DNA of 64,000 nt from Streptomyces sp. NRRL WC-3742 (GCF_000720635.1 NZ_JOCF01000011.1:62001-126000), one strand, 5' to 3'. Counted from the first letter of the stretch, positions 25,093 through 39,795 are shown. The notes: a model not told the origin generated them from the sequence alone. Program-made: numbers and translations.

Positions 25093-26943
25093 GTGGCTGA
25101 GATCAACAGCGACCTCGTCCCGGTCTGGGCGAGAGTCGTCGAGCGGCTGGTCAACGACCCGGATATCGGGGAGATGGACAAGCAGTGGGTGCAGCGCACC
25201 CAGCCGATGTGGATGATGCACGACACCGCCCTGCTGGCGACCCCGAACGAGCGGGCCAAGCAGGTGCTGGAGGGTCGGCTCCTGCCGCAGCTGACGGAGG
25301 CGCTCAGCGACGAACTGAGCCGCCCGGTGCGCATCGCCGTCATGGTCGACGCCGACGCCCAGCCCACCACCCCCGCGCCCGCCCCGCAGGCGCCCGCCGA
25401 GCCCTACCCCGGCCCGGTGGCCGATGAGGGCCACGGGGGCCACGGCGACCACGGCCACGGGGGCTACGGCGGCCCGGGCGGCTACCAGCAGCAGTACGAG
25501 CAGGACTACGAGCGCCCCCGCTACGACACCGGCGGCTACGAGCAGCGCCCCGGTCCGTACGGCGGCGGCCGGCCCGCCCAGCCCTGGCCCGGCTACCAGG
25601 AGCAGCCCTCCCCGTACCAGGAGCCGCAGGCGCAGTACCCCGAGCCCGAGGAGCCCTCCCGCCCGGCGCAGCGGCCCGTCCCGAACCCGCCCTCGACCAC
25701 CCAGGGCGACCTGTTCGGCGGCGCGTACGGCCCCGGCCCGAACGAGCACCCCCGCACCGGCGCCGGCCGGCGCTCCCCCGGCTCCCGCCCCACCGGCGCG
25801 CGCCCGGTCGAGAAGTCGCCCGCCGAGCGCGCCCCGGAGCGCCCCGGCGTGCCCGGGGTGCCGGCCCCGCCCGGCGCTCCCCCGGCCGGCGGCTCGCGCA
25901 AGGACGAGCCGGCCGCGCGGCTGAACCCCAAGTACCTCTTCGACACCTTCGTCATCGGCGCCAGCAACCGCTTCGCGCACGCGGCGGCGGTGGCCGTCGC
26001 CGAGGCCCCGGCCAAGGCGTACAACCCGCTCTTCATCTACGGCGAGTCCGGGCTGGGCAAGACCCACCTGCTGCACGCCATCGGGCACTACTCGCGCAGC
26101 CTCTTCCCGGGCACCCGGGTGCGGTACGTGTCCTCGGAGGAGTTCACCAACGAGTTCATCAACTCCATCCGGGACGGCAAGGCGGACACCTTCCGCCGCC
26201 GCTACCGGGACATGGACATCCTGCTCGTGGACGACGTCCAGTTCCTCGCGAGCAAGGAGTCCACGCAGGAGGAGTTCTTCCACACCTTCAACACCCTCCA
26301 CAACGCGAACAAGCAGATCGTGCTCTCCTCGGACCGGCCGCCCAAGCTGCTGACCACCCTGGAGGACCGGCTGCGCAACCGCTTCGAGTGGGGCCTGATC
26401 ACCGACGTCACCCCGCCGGAGCTGGAGACCCGGATCGCGATCCTCCGCAAGAAGGCGATCCAGGAGCAACTCAACGCCCCCGCCGACGTGTTGGAGTTCA
26501 TCGCCTCCCGGATCACCCGCAACATCCGGGAGTTGGAGGGCGCGCTGATCCGTGTCACCGCCTTCGCCAACCTCAACAGGGCCCCCGTGGACCTGGAGTT
26601 GGCGGGGATCGTCCTCAAGGACCTGATCCCCGGCGGGGACGAGGACGCCGGTCCGGAGATCACCGCGCAGGTCATCATGCAGCAGACCGCCGCCTACTTC
26701 GGGCTGGGCGTGGACGACCTGTGCGGATCCTCGCGCAGCCGCGTGCTGGTGACGGCGCGTCAGATCGCCATGTACCTCTGCCGGGAGCTCACGGACCTGT
26801 CGCTGCCGAAGATCGGCGCGCAGTTCGGCGGCCGCGACCACACCACGGTGATGCACGCGGACCGCAAGATCCGCTCGTTGATGGCCGAGCGGCGCTCGAT
26901 CTACAACCAGGTCACCGAACTCACCAACCGCATCAAGAGTTAG
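25093..26943 (+). CDS. dnaA: Chromosomal replication initiator protein DnaA
   Basis: A 616-aa AAA+ initiator. Domain I (1–85) begins [19 protein letters not shown]. Domain II (about 90–270) is a long Pro/Gly/Tyr-rich linker, as in other streptomycetes. The AAA+ domain starts near [12 protein letters not shown], with Walker [12 protein letters not shown] (residue 317 on) and Walker [15 protein letters not shown]-binding domain IV has the signature [16 protein letters not shown] (about 578). GTG 25093 matches the N-terminus expected for the family; a frame open to 25051 would add [14 protein letters not shown]. Transcription is from the promoter at 25023, and two stacked hairpins end it. Confidence 0.98.
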   Translation: MAEINSDLVPVWARVVERLVNDPDIGEMDKQWVQRTQPMWMMHDTALLATPNERAKQVLEGRLLPQLTEALSDELSRPVRIAVMVDADAQPTTPAPAPQAPAEPYPGPVADEGHGGHGDHGHGGYGGPGGYQQQYEQDYERPRYDTGGYEQRPGPYGGGRPAQPWPGYQEQPSPYQEPQAQYPEPEEPSRPAQRPVPNPPSTTQGDLFGGAYGPGPNEHPRTGAGRRSPGSRPTGARPVEKSPAERAPERPGVPGVPAPPGAPPAGGSRKDEPAARLNPKYLFDTFVIGASNRFAHAAAVAVAEAPAKAYNPLFIYGESGLGKTHLLHAIGHYSRSLFPGTRVRYVSSEEFTNEFINSIRDGKADTFRRRYRDMDILLVDDVQFLASKESTQEEFFHTFNTLHNANKQIVLSSDRPPKLLTTLEDRLRNRFEWGLITDVTPPELETRIAILRKKAIQEQLNAPADVLEFIASRITRNIRELEGALIRVTAFANLNRAPVDLELAGIVLKDLIPGGDEDAGPEITAQVIMQQTAAYFGLGVDDLCGSSRSRVLVTARQIAMYLCRELTDLSLPKIGAQFGGRDHTTVMHADRKIRSLMAERRSIYNQVTELTNRIKS

Positions 26944-26945
26944 CC

Positions 26946-26998
26946 TTCGGCCACCGCGTGGCCGAAAAGGGCGTCAGGAGCACTCCTGGCGCCCTTTT
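26946..26998 (+). terminator. dnaA terminator, two stacked hairpins
   Basis: A 9-bp stem (26946–26954/26958–26966) precedes a 15-bp stem with one mismatch (26965–26979/26984–26998) ending in TTTT. This is a canonical intrinsic terminator and protects oriC from dnaA read-through. Confidence 0.9.
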
Positions 26999-27012
26999 CC
27001 CGTATCCGGAGG

Positions 27013-27723
27013 GCGTCCACAGGTGTGCACGGCGGGCCGGCGGGGCAGGGATGTCCCCGACGGACGCTGCGTCGATCCAAAGCCGGGGCCGATCCACAGC
27101 CCGCGCCGAACAACTGACCGGTGATTCGAAAACCCGGGGCGCGCACGGCGGTTGTCCACAGGATCGGGGCCTTCTCCACGACCCACAGGCCACAGGCCCG
27201 GAAGTTATCCAGAATTCGTCCACAGGCGCGGCGCGGCTACGCTCTTCCGCGCAGGTCAGGTGCCTGTGGACTTGTGCACAACGGTTATCCACAGGGTGTG
27301 GACAATTGACGGGTCGCCAATCGGCCATCCGGGTTATCCACCGGTTGTCCCCAGGGTGAGGGCGGTTATCCCCAGCTTGTCCACAGCGGCGTCCACAGTT
27401 CGACAACTTTGGGGCGGCGTTCATACCCTGGTGTGAAAGGCGTCACGCAAAGTTGACCGGCCCCCGTGGATAACCGGGTCCGGATCTGGGGACAGCGCTG
27501 GGGATAACCTGTGGATACCCGGCGTGCCCTGTGGGTAACGCTCGGTCGTCCACAGCGGGCCCTGTCCGTCCACAGGCGCCGTCCACATGCGCTGTGGACA
27601 AAATTCGGGCCCTGACCTGCGGAAACGGGGTTATCCACGGTTTCCACAGGCCCTACTACTACCGCTACACAGATAGAGCTCGGACTTGCTTTGAAGGTGG
27701 GTGGGCCCGAAATCTGTGGACAA
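27013..27723. other. oriC: oriC, chromosomal replication origin (DnaA-box array)
   Basis: Sixteen 9-mers with an intact TCCACA core. Plus strand starts: 27013, 27090, 27152, 27216, 27285, 27377, 27389, 27546, 27566, 27579, 27640. Minus strand starts: 27265, 27297, 27510, 27593, 27715. Perfect TTGTCCACA occurs at 27152, 27297, 27377, 27593 and 27715. Near-matches lie at 27205, 27272, 27334, 27345, 27366, 27466, 27530 and 27631. No protein gene occupies the spacer, and position between dnaA and dnaN is that of known Streptomyces origins. As in those origins, there is no long AT-rich 13-mer tract. Confidence 0.95.
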
Positions 27724-27906
27724 CCGCTCCCCGACATCTGTTCGGCTCGCTTCCGCCCGTCTGCCCCGTCTGTCGGCGGAGTACGTCAGACTGTCCTCTG
27801 CGGACTGGAAGCGGAGTGGCATCGCTCGGTGGACAGCCCAGCCGACGATCAAGATCAGACGAACCAGACTGCGAGCGGGAGCGCTCGATCCAGGAGGCGG
27901 TTACCG

Positions 27907-29037
27907 GTGAAGTTCCGGGTGGAGCGTGACGTCCTCGCGGAGGCGGTGGCCTGGGCTGCCCGCAGCCTCCCGGCACGGCCGCCGGTGCCGGTGCTGGCCG
28001 GCCTGCTGCTGACGGCCCAGGACGGCAGCCTGGCCCTGTCCGGCTTCGACTACGAGGTCTCGGCCCGGGTCGAGCTGGAGGCGGACGTCGAGGAGGCCGG
28101 CACCGTCCTGGTCTCCGGCCGCCTGCTGAACGACATCTCCCGCAACCTCCCCAACCGCCCGGTGGAGATCTCCACCGACGGCCAGCGCGTCAGCGTGGTC
28201 TGCGGCAGCTCCCGGTTCACACTCCCCACCCTTCCTGTGGACGAGTACCCGGCCCTGCCCCAGATGCCGACCGCCACCGGCGTGGTCTCCGGCGACGTCT
28301 TCGCCTCCGCCGTCAGCCAGGCCGCCGTGGCCGCCGGCCGTGACGACACCCTGCCGGTGCTCACCGGTGTGCGCGTGGAGATCGAGGGCGAGAAGATCAC
28401 CCTCGCCGCCACCGACCGCTACCGCTTCGCCGTCCGCGAGCTGCTGTGGAAGCCCGAGCAGTCGGACATCTCCGCCGTCGCCCTGGTGCCCGCCAAGACG
28501 CTGCAGGACATCGCCAAGTCCCTGGGCAGCGGCGACAACGTCTCGATCGCCCTCTCCTCGGGCGGCGCGGGCGAGGGCCTGATCGGCTTCGAGGGCGCCG
28601 GCCGCCGCACCACCACCCGGCTGCTGGAGGGCGAGTTCCCCAAGTTCCGCAGCCTCTTCCCGACGGAGTTCAGCGCCGTCGCCGCGATCCAGACCCAGCC
28701 CTTCCTGGAGGCGCTCAAGCGCGTCTCGCTGGTCGCCGAGCGCAACACCCCGGTCCGCCTCAGCTTCGAGCAGGGCGTGCTGACGCTGGAGGCAGGCTCG
28801 GGCGACGACGCCCAGGCCACCGAGCGGATCGACGCCGACCTCGAGGGCGACGACATCTCGATCGCCTTCAACCCGGGCTACCTGGAGGAGGGCCTCAAGG
28901 CCATCGACTCCCCCTTCGCCCAGCTGAGCTTCACCACCCCGACCAAGCCCGCGCTGCTCAGCGGCAAGGTGGCGGTGGACTCCGAGGAGGACAAGGCGTA
29001 CCAGTACCTGATCATGCCGGTCCGCCTCTCCGGCTGA
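27907..29037 (+). CDS. dnaN: DNA polymerase III subunit beta (sliding clamp)
   Basis: A 376-aa clamp with three homologous domains. It tethers DNA polymerase III and other clamp-binding proteins to DNA. Recognisable stretches are AAVAAGRDDTLPVLTGVRVE (domain 2) and NPGYLEEGLKAI and YLIMPVRLSG at the end. GTG 27907 has aggagg 10 bp upstream (27892–27897); the longer open frame into oriC is non-coding. A 15-bp hairpin follows. Confidence 0.98.
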   Translation: MKFRVERDVLAEAVAWAARSLPARPPVPVLAGLLLTAQDGSLALSGFDYEVSARVELEADVEEAGTVLVSGRLLNDISRNLPNRPVEISTDGQRVSVVCGSSRFTLPTLPVDEYPALPQMPTATGVVSGDVFASAVSQAAVAAGRDDTLPVLTGVRVEIEGEKITLAATDRYRFAVRELLWKPEQSDISAVALVPAKTLQDIAKSLGSGDNVSIALSSGGAGEGLIGFEGAGRRTTTRLLEGEFPKFRSLFPTEFSAVAAIQTQPFLEALKRVSLVAERNTPVRLSFEQGVLTLEAGSGDDAQATERIDADLEGDDISIAFNPGYLEEGLKAIDSPFAQLSFTTPTKPALLSGKVAVDSEEDKAYQYLIMPVRLSG

Positions 29038-29056
29038 CCCCGGTCCGCGGCGTCAC

Positions 29057-29093
29057 CCACAGGCTGTGCACACCCGCTGTGCACAGCCTGTGG
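29057..29093 (+). terminator. Hairpin after dnaN containing a DnaA-box-like sequence
   Basis: Perfect 15-bp arms (29057–29071 and 29079–29093) with a 7-nt loop. The right arm merges into a minus-strand box tgtggacgt (29089–29097). Confidence 0.7.
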
Positions 29094-29251
29094 ACGTCTC
29101 CCCCGGTCTCGCCCCGGTCTCGCCCCGGTCCCGCTACGGCCTCCCCCGCTCGGCCCGGCTGCGACGAGCCCGTCCCGGCCGGAAGCGTAGGCTCGGGGCG
29201 TGCGGCAACGGCGCCGCCGGCAGGCACGTCACCACAGGTAAGGACTTGGTC

Positions 29252-30127
29252 ATGGAGCTCGGCCTCATCGGTCTCGGCAAGATGGGCGGCAACATGCGCG
29301 AGCGGATTCGCCGCGCCGGCCACACCGTCATCGGCTACGACCGCAACCCGGACGTCTCCGACGTCGAGAGCCTGCAGGAACTCGTCACCAAGCTCCAGGG
29401 CCCGCGCGTGGTCTGGGTGATGGTCCCGGCCGGCGCCGCCACCCAGGCGACGGTGGACGAGCTCGCCGAGCTGCTCTCCCCCGGCGACGTGGTCGTCGAC
29501 GGCGGCAACTCCCGCTGGACGGACGACATCAAGCACGCCGAGGCGCTGGCGGCCAAGGGCATCGGCTTCGTCGACTGCGGCGTCTCCGGCGGCGTCTGGG
29601 GCCTGGAGAACGGCTACGCCCTGATGTACGGCGGCGACGCCGAGCACGTCGCCCGGGTCAAGCCGGTCTTCGACGCGCTCAAGCCCGAGGGCGAGTTCGG
29701 CGACGTGCACGCCGGCAGCGTCGGCGCCGGCCACTTCGCCAAGATGGTCCACAACGGCATCGAGTACGCCATGATGCAGGCGTTCGCCGAGGGCTGGGAG
29801 CTGCTGGAGGCCGCCCCCGAGGTCACCGACGTGCGCGAGGTCTTCCGCAGCTGGCAGGAGGGCACCGTCATCCGCTCCTGGCTGCTGGACCTCGCCGTCC
29901 GCGCCCTGGACGAGGACGAGCACCTGGCCAAGCTGCGCGGCTGGGCCGCCGACTCCGGCGAGGGCCGCTGGACCGTCGAGGCCGCGATCGACCACGCCGT
30001 GCCGCTGCCGGCGATCACCGCCTCGCTGTTCGCCCGCTTCGCCTCCCGCCAGGACGACTCCCCGCAGATGAAGATGATCGCCGCGCTGCGCAACCAGTTC
30101 GGCGGCCACGCGGTCGAGTCGAAGTAG
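29252..30127 (+). CDS. gnd: 6-phosphogluconate dehydrogenase, decarboxylating (short form)
   Basis: A 291-aa enzyme converting 6-phosphogluconate to ribulose-5-phosphate and CO2. The Rossmann motif is [12 protein letters not shown]. Catalytic-site blocks are [30 protein letters not shown] and [17 protein letters not shown]. It lacks the long C-terminal repeat of the 470-aa E. coli-type enzyme, so it belongs to the YqeC/GndA-like short class. ATG 29252 follows taagga. Its presence between dnaN and recF is typical of Streptomyces and absent from most other origins. Confidence 0.95.
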   Translation: MELGLIGLGKMGGNMRERIRRAGHTVIGYDRNPDVSDVESLQELVTKLQGPRVVWVMVPAGAATQATVDELAELLSPGDVVVDGGNSRWTDDIKHAEALAAKGIGFVDCGVSGGVWGLENGYALMYGGDAEHVARVKPVFDALKPEGEFGDVHAGSVGAGHFAKMVHNGIEYAMMQAFAEGWELLEAAPEVTDVREVFRSWQEGTVIRSWLLDLAVRALDEDEHLAKLRGWAADSGEGRWTVEAAIDHAVPLPAITASLFARFASRQDDSPQMKMIAALRNQFGGHAVESK

Positions 30128-30133
30128 TCCCCC

Positions 30134-30170
30134 CGGATCCCCCGGGCCCCCTGGGTTCCTCCGGGATCCG
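30134..30170 (+). terminator. Possible hairpin after gnd
   Basis: 8-bp arms cggatccc (30134–30141) and gggatccg (30163–30170) with a 21-nt loop. Weak alone. Confidence 0.4.
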
Positions 30171-30183
30171 TCCCCACCGGGCT

Positions 30184-30224
30184 TCGTCCACAGCCCTGTT
30201 GATAGAAGGCGAGCGCAGTCCACA
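30184..30224 (+). other. DnaA boxes in the recF leader
   Basis: tcgtccaca (30184–30192) and cagtccaca (30216–30224) have the TCCACA core. The second ends 3 bp before the recF start codon. Confidence 0.6.
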
Positions 30225-30227
30225 GCC

Positions 30228-31361
30228 ATGCACGTCGCGCATCTGTCGCTCGCCGACTTCCGGTCGTACGCCCGGGCCGAGGTTCCCCTCGACCCGGGCG
30301 TGACGGCCTTCGTCGGGCCCAACGGCCAGGGCAAGACCAACCTGGTCGAGGCCATCGGCTACGTCGCCACCCTCGGCAGCCACCGGGTGGCCACCGACGC
30401 CCCGCTGATCCGGCTGGGCGCCGAGCGGGCGGTGATCCGTACCTCGGTGGTGGACCGCGGCCGCTCCACCCTGATCGAGCTGGAGCTGACCCCGGGCAAG
30501 GCCAACCGGGCCCGGATCAACCGCTCCGACAACGTCCGTCCGCGCGACGTGCTGGGCCTGCTGCGCACCGTCCTGTTCGCCCCCGAGGACCTCAGCCTGG
30601 TCAAGGGCGACCCGGGGGAGCGCCGGCGCTTCCTGGACGAGCTGCTGACCGCCCGCGCCCCCCGGCTGGCGGGCGTGCGCCAGGACTACGAACGGGTGCT
30701 CAAGCAGCGCAACGCCCTGCTCAAGACCGCCGCGATGGCCCGCCGGGCCGGCGGCGGCAAGGGTGCGGACCTGTCCACCCTGGAGGTCTGGGACGGTCAT
30801 CTGGCCCGCGCCGGAGCCGAGTTGACGGCCTTCCGGATCCAGCTGGTGGCCGCCCTGCAGCCGCTGGTGACGGCCGCGTACGCCCGGGTCGCCCCCGGCG
30901 GCGGGGAGACGCTGCTGGAGTACCGCAGCTCCTTCGAGGGCGAACTGCCCACCAGTCGCGAGGAGGCCGAGGAGCAGTTGCTCCAGGCCCTGCAGAGCGT
31001 GCGCAAGCAGGAGGTCGAGCGGGGGATCACCCTGGTCGGCCCGCACCGCGACGAGCTGGGGCTCAAGCTCGGCCCCCTGCCGGCCAAGGGGTACGCCAGC
31101 CACGGCGAGTCCTGGTCGTACGCGCTGGCGCTGCGGCTGGCCTCGTACGAGCTGCTGCGCGCGGACGGCGGCGAGCCGGTGCTGATCCTGGACGACGTGT
31201 TCGCCGAGCTGGACGCCGCCCGCCGGGACCGGCTGGCCGAGCTGGTCGTGGACGGCGAGCAGGTGCTGGTCACCGCCGCCGTCGCCGAGGACGTGCCGAA
31301 GGCGCTGGCCGGTGCCCGCTTCGCCGTCGCGGACGGCGAGGTCCGCCGGGTCGACGCCTGA
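30228..31361 (+). CDS. recF: DNA replication and repair protein RecF
   Basis: A 377-aa SMC-like ATPase that helps load RecA at gaps. Walker A is [16 protein letters not shown] (about residues 31–46). The family stretch [20 protein letters not shown] follows. The C-terminal lobe has the signature region [20 protein letters not shown] and Walker [18 protein letters not shown] 30228 is set by the N-terminus [14 protein letters not shown]; there is no obvious RBS, and DnaA-box sequence occupies the position where it should be. Confidence 0.96.
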   Translation: MHVAHLSLADFRSYARAEVPLDPGVTAFVGPNGQGKTNLVEAIGYVATLGSHRVATDAPLIRLGAERAVIRTSVVDRGRSTLIELELTPGKANRARINRSDNVRPRDVLGLLRTVLFAPEDLSLVKGDPGERRRFLDELLTARAPRLAGVRQDYERVLKQRNALLKTAAMARRAGGGKGADLSTLEVWDGHLARAGAELTAFRIQLVAALQPLVTAAYARVAPGGGETLLEYRSSFEGELPTSREEAEEQLLQALQSVRKQEVERGITLVGPHRDELGLKLGPLPAKGYASHGESWSYALALRLASYELLRADGGEPVLILDDVFAELDAARRDRLAELVVDGEQVLVTAAVAEDVPKALAGARFAVADGEVRRVDA

Positions 31362-31456
31362 GCGTCCGACGCACACCCTCCGCACGCCCTTCGCACCGCC
31401 CGGGCCCACCGCCCGTACGGGAGCGTGCGCCCTCCCGTACGCTGGATCGCTCAGCG

Positions 31457-31465
31457 TTGTCCACA
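31457..31465 (+). other. Perfect DnaA box in the dciA leader
   Basis: TTGTCCACA, 21 bp before the dciA start and immediately before its RBS. Confidence 0.7.
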
Positions 31466-31486
31466 GGCTGGGGAAAGGAGATCGCC

Positions 31487-32017
31487 GTGAGCGAGCCGGC
31501 GGAGACTTCCCCAGGGGCCGGGCTGACCGGAGCCGACCTCGCCCGCTCCGCACTGCGGGCGGCCCGGGCCCAGGCCAAGCAGCGCGGCGAGCAGGTCCAG
31601 CAGAAGCGCGAGGCGAAGCGCCACGGTCTGCGCAGCGGCGCCCGCTCGGACGGCCGTGACCCCGTTCCGCTGGGTGCGGCGCTGAACCGGCTGCTGACCG
31701 AGCGCGGCTGGGAGTCCTCGGCCGCGGTCGGCGGGGTGATGGGCCGCTGGCCGCAGATCGTCGGCCCCGACATCGCCGCGCACTGCCACCCCTCCTCCTA
31801 CGACGACGCCGAGGCCGTCCTCACCGTGCAGTGCGACTCCACCGCGTGGGCCACTCAACTTCGCTGGCTGGCGCGTCAGTTGGTGGCCCGTCTGAACCAC
31901 GAGCTGGGCCATGGCACCGTCAGGACCATCAAGGTGCTCGGTCCGGCCGCGCCGGTACGCGGCTACGGCCGGCTGCGCGCTCCGGGGAGCAAGGGGCCCG
32001 GAGACACCTGGGGCTGA
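31487..32017 (+). CDS. dciA: DUF721 protein, DciA-type replicative helicase operator
   Basis: A 176-aa protein with a basic coiled N-terminus (ARAQAKQRGEQVQQKREAKR) and a C-terminal DUF721 domain (about 65–160: GAALNRLLTERGWES, WPQIVGPDIAAHC, LTVQCDSTAWATQLRWLA). DUF721 proteins between recF and gyrB in actinobacteria correspond to DciA (Rv0004), which delivers or operates the DnaB helicase in bacteria lacking DnaC/DnaI loaders. GTG 31487 follows aaaggag. A perfect DnaA box sits just upstream. Confidence 0.9.
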   Translation: MSEPAETSPGAGLTGADLARSALRAARAQAKQRGEQVQQKREAKRHGLRSGARSDGRDPVPLGAALNRLLTERGWESSAAVGGVMGRWPQIVGPDIAAHCHPSSYDDAEAVLTVQCDSTAWATQLRWLARQLVARLNHELGHGTVRTIKVLGPAAPVRGYGRLRAPGSKGPGDTWG

Positions 32018-34308
<2,291 letters not shown>

Positions 34309-34366
34309 CGCGCCCGCGACCCGGGCCCCGCACGTACCAGTCCGCGTGAAAGGAAACTGACCACCA

Positions 34367-36985
<2,619 letters not shown>

Positions 36986-37131
36986 GCCGGACCACGAACC
37001 GGTGGCGCCGCGTCGGGAACACCCGACGCGGCGGCGCCGGTTCGCCGACCAGTTCCGGGCAATTCCGCCGGGTGCTGGATGACGAGTGACGGATCAGGGC
37101 ACCGCCCTGGTGGGAAGTGCGGGAGGACCAG

Positions 37132-37869
37132 GTGAGTGGAGCCACGGGTGCTGCGGGAGGACCCTCCGGCGGCCGTCCGGGCGCGCAGGGCGGGGGTTAC
37201 GGCGCACCGCAGCCGCCGGCCGAGCACTCGGCCGGGTCCACCTCGCTGATGCCACCGGTCGGCGGGGCGGGCCAGACGTACGGCGGGCAGACGCCCCCGC
37301 CGCCGCCGCCGAGCAGTCCGGCCCCCGGCGGGGGCGGCTTCTCGCAGCCGACGACCTACACCAAGGGCCAGCCGACCCCGCCCCGGGGCACCCGGACCTC
37401 GGGCAACACCCCGGCCGGCGGCACGCCCGTCCCCGGGGCCGCGCGCCGGCCCTCCGCCGCCCCGGCCGCAGCCGCGGCCGGGCTCGGCCGCACGCGCAAG
37501 GCCCGGCTGCGGGTGACCAAGATCGACCCGTGGTCGGTCATGAAGGTCAGCTTCCTGCTCGCCGTGGCGGTCGGGATCATCATCATCGTGGCCTCGGCCG
37601 TGCTGTGGATGACCCTGGACTCGCTCGGCGTCTTCGACTCGCTGACCAAGACCATGAAGGACGTCACCGGCGGCGGCGCGGAGAACGCCGGCAACCAGCT
37701 GAACCTGATGGACTACATCGGCTTCGGCAAGGTCATGATGTTCACCACCCTGATCGCCGTGGTCGACGTCGTGCTGCTGACCGCGCTGTCCACCCTCTCG
37801 GCGTTCATCTACAACGCCGCGGCCGGCTTCACCGGTGGTGTCGAGCTGACCCTCGCCGAGGAGGAGTGA
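37132..37869 (+). CDS. DUF3566 transmembrane protein
   Basis: A 245-aa protein following gyrA, as in most actinobacteria. The first 125 residues are Gly/Pro-rich and disordered. The DUF3566 domain (about 128–240) begins ARLRVTKIDPWSVMKVSFLL, with two hydrophobic helices (VGIIIIVASAVLWMTL and FTTLIAVVDVVLLTALST). Its mycobacterial neighbours are implicated in division and cell shape, but the function here is unknown. GTG 37132 has gggagga just upstream; GTG 37117 would add five residues. Confidence 0.88.
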   Translation: MSGATGAAGGPSGGRPGAQGGGYGAPQPPAEHSAGSTSLMPPVGGAGQTYGGQTPPPPPPSSPAPGGGGFSQPTTYTKGQPTPPRGTRTSGNTPAGGTPVPGAARRPSAAPAAAAAGLGRTRKARLRVTKIDPWSVMKVSFLLAVAVGIIIIVASAVLWMTLDSLGVFDSLTKTMKDVTGGGAENAGNQLNLMDYIGFGKVMMFTTLIAVVDVVLLTALSTLSAFIYNAAAGFTGGVELTLAEEE

Positions 37870-37920
37870 CCCCGGCCGGAAACTGACCACGGGTCAACCG
37901 GCCGTCCTCGAACGGAATGT

Positions 37921-37957
37921 ACGGGCCCCACAGGCTGTTGCAGCCTGTGGGGCCCGT
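37921..37957. terminator. Terminator after DUF3566 gene
   Basis: A perfect 17-bp stem (37921–37937/37941–37957) with a TTG loop, then cggcatttc. Confidence 0.88.
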
Positions 37958-38123
37958 CGGCATTTCGGGTGACAGCCGGCCGCCCGCGGCGTGCCGCCCG
38001 GAAGCGGGTCGGCCGCGGTGGGCTTAGCTGGACGCCGCCTCCAGGGACTGCCGCAGGCCGCCCCCGGTCCGCCCGACCGGGGTCAGGTGAGGTTCCGCAG
38101 GGACGGCTGGACGGAGGCGCGAG

Positions 38124-39494
38124 GTGGCGAAGCTCGCAGGTCAACTGGTGGAAGCGCTGGAGGGGCTGCTGGGAGTCCCCGTACCGCTCCGGCTGCAGGC
38201 GTGGGACGGCAGCGTGGCCGGGCCGCCCGGGGCCCCCACCCTGGCCCTGCGCAACCGGAAGGCGCTGCGCCGCCTGCTGTGGCAGCCGGGGGAGTTGGGC
38301 CTGGCCCGGGCCTACGTCGCGGGGGACCTCGACGTCGCCCCCGGCAGCGACCTGTACGAGGTGCTCTCCGTCGTCGGCCGCTTCTCCGAGCGGCCCGACA
38401 TCCGCGCCCTGGACCTCGGCCCGCGCCGACTGCTCGGCCCCGACGGCCGCCGGGCCCTCGCCGTCGCCCTGCGGGTCGGGGCGCTGGGCCCCGAGCCCGT
38501 CCCGCCGCCGGAGGAGGTCGGCCGCGTCCGCGGCCGGCTGCACAGCCGCAGCCGCGACCGCGCGGCCATCAGCCACCACTACGACGTCGGCAACGACTTC
38601 TACGGCCTCGTGCTGGGCTCCTCGATGGTCTACTCGTGCGCGTACTGGACGCCGGAGGCCAAGAGCCTGGAGGACGCCCAGGAGGCCAAGCTCGACCTCA
38701 TCTGCCGCAAGCTCGGCCTGCGGCCCGGGATGCGCCTGCTGGACGTGGGCTGCGGCTGGGGTTCGCTGCTCCTGCACGCGGCGCGGCACTACGGCGTCAC
38801 CGCGGTGGGCGTCTCCATCTCCACCGAGCAGGTGGCGCTGGCCCGCCGCCGGATCGAGGAGGCGGGCCTGTCCGACCGGGTCGAGGTCCGGCTGCAGGAC
38901 TACCGGGAGATCGCCGACGGCCCGTTCGACGCGATCTCCAGCGTGGGCATGGCCGAGCACGTCGGCTCCGAGCAGTACCGGGTCTACGCCGAGGGCCTCC
39001 ACGCGCTGCTGGCGCCCGGCGGCAGGCTGCTCAACCACCAGATCGCCCGCCGCCCCGACCACCCCGGCGAGCCCCACCGCACCAGCCCCTTCATCGACCG
39101 CTTCGTCTTCCCCGACGGGGAGCTCTCCCCGGTCGGCTCCACGGTGGCCGCGCTGGAGGAGGCCGGCTTCGAGGTGCGCGACGTCGAGGCGCTGCGCGAG
39201 CACTACGGGCTGACCCTGCGCGAGTGGGTGGCCAACCTGGAGGCGCACTGGACGGAGGCCGTCGGCCTGGTCGGCCGGGGCCGGGCCCGGGTCTGGCGGC
39301 TGTACATGGCGGCCTCCGCGCTCGCCTTCGAGCAGAACCGGATCGGGGTCAACCAGGTCCTCGCCGTCCGGAGCACCGAGGAGGGCGCGGCGGGCCTGCC
39401 GCAGACCCGCGAGGAGTGGCTGCGGCGGCCGAGCCGCAGGCCGGGGGGAGTGCCCGCCGATACGGATTTGGGGGATCGGCCGTCGGTCCGCTAA
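38124..39494 (+). CDS. Cyclopropane-fatty-acyl-phospholipid synthase-family methyltransferase
   Basis: A 456-aa SAM-dependent enzyme. The C-terminal catalytic domain starts at HYDVGNDFYGLVLGSSMVYS and has SAM motif I LLDVGCGWGSLLLHAA and the family stretches GVSISTEQ and SSVGMAEHVG. The N-terminal 130 residues are the lipid-proximal helical part seen in CFA synthases. The likely reaction is methylene or methyl transfer to unsaturated phospholipid acyl chains. GTG 38124 follows ggagg. The tRNA-Ile promoter overlaps the last codons. Confidence 0.88.
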   Translation: MAKLAGQLVEALEGLLGVPVPLRLQAWDGSVAGPPGAPTLALRNRKALRRLLWQPGELGLARAYVAGDLDVAPGSDLYEVLSVVGRFSERPDIRALDLGPRRLLGPDGRRALAVALRVGALGPEPVPPPEEVGRVRGRLHSRSRDRAAISHHYDVGNDFYGLVLGSSMVYSCAYWTPEAKSLEDAQEAKLDLICRKLGLRPGMRLLDVGCGWGSLLLHAARHYGVTAVGVSISTEQVALARRRIEEAGLSDRVEVRLQDYREIADGPFDAISSVGMAEHVGSEQYRVYAEGLHALLAPGGRLLNHQIARRPDHPGEPHRTSPFIDRFVFPDGELSPVGSTVAALEEAGFEVRDVEALREHYGLTLREWVANLEAHWTEAVGLVGRGRARVWRLYMAASALAFEQNRIGVNQVLAVRSTEEGAAGLPQTREEWLRRPSRRPGGVPADTDLGDRPSVR

Positions 39495-39497
39495 TCT
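39468..39497 (+). promoter_or_regulatory. Promoter of the first tRNA-Ile
   Basis: TTGGGG (39468–39473), an 18-bp spacer and TAATCT (39492–39497), 13 bp before the tRNA. The -35 lies inside the methyltransferase gene. A TAATCT also precedes the second tRNA-Ile (39694–39699). Confidence 0.6.
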
Positions 39498-39510
39498 TTC
39501 AGTGCGGCAA

Positions 39511-39584
39511 GGGCCTATAGCTCAGACGGTTAGAGCGCTTCCCTGATAAGGAAGAGGCCACAGGTTCAAGTCCTGTTAGGCCCA
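39511..39584 (+). tRNA. tRNA-Ile (GAT), copy 1
   Basis: A 74-nt cloverleaf with acceptor gggccta/taggccc, D-arm ctcagacggttagag and T-loop ggttcaagtcc. Anticodon GAT is at 39545–39547. CCA happens to follow the discriminator (39585–39587). Confidence 0.97.
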
Positions 39585-39590
39585 CCACCG

Positions 39591-39623
39591 CGAAGGGCCC
39601 GGAGCATCGCTCCGGGCCCTTCG
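39591..39623. terminator. Terminator after tRNA-Ile copy 1
   Basis: A perfect 14-bp stem (39591–39604/39610–39623) with a 5-nt loop. Confidence 0.85.
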
Positions 39624-39714
39624 GCGTTCCTTCGACGTTGCCGCACCTCCGCCGCGCCACCGGGCGGAGGTGAACGCAGGGCGGATGTTCCGGTAATCTC
39701 TTGCCTCGCGACGA

Positions 39715-39788
39715 GGGCCTATAGCTCAGACGGTTAGAGCGCTTCCCTGATAAGGAAGAGGCCACAGGTTCAAGTCCTGTTAGGCCCA
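39715..39788 (+). tRNA. tRNA-Ile (GAT), copy 2
   Basis: 74 nt identical to copy 1, 130 nt after it, with anticodon GAT at 39749–39751. Here the genome has ccg instead of an encoded CCA, so the CCA must be added enzymatically. Confidence 0.97.
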
Positions 39789-39795
39789 CCGCATC

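Noticed and set aside
27013..27723. oriC repeats as a CRISPR array
   Set aside because: Repeats are 9-mers in both orientations with irregular spacing, hence DnaA boxes; there is no cas gene.
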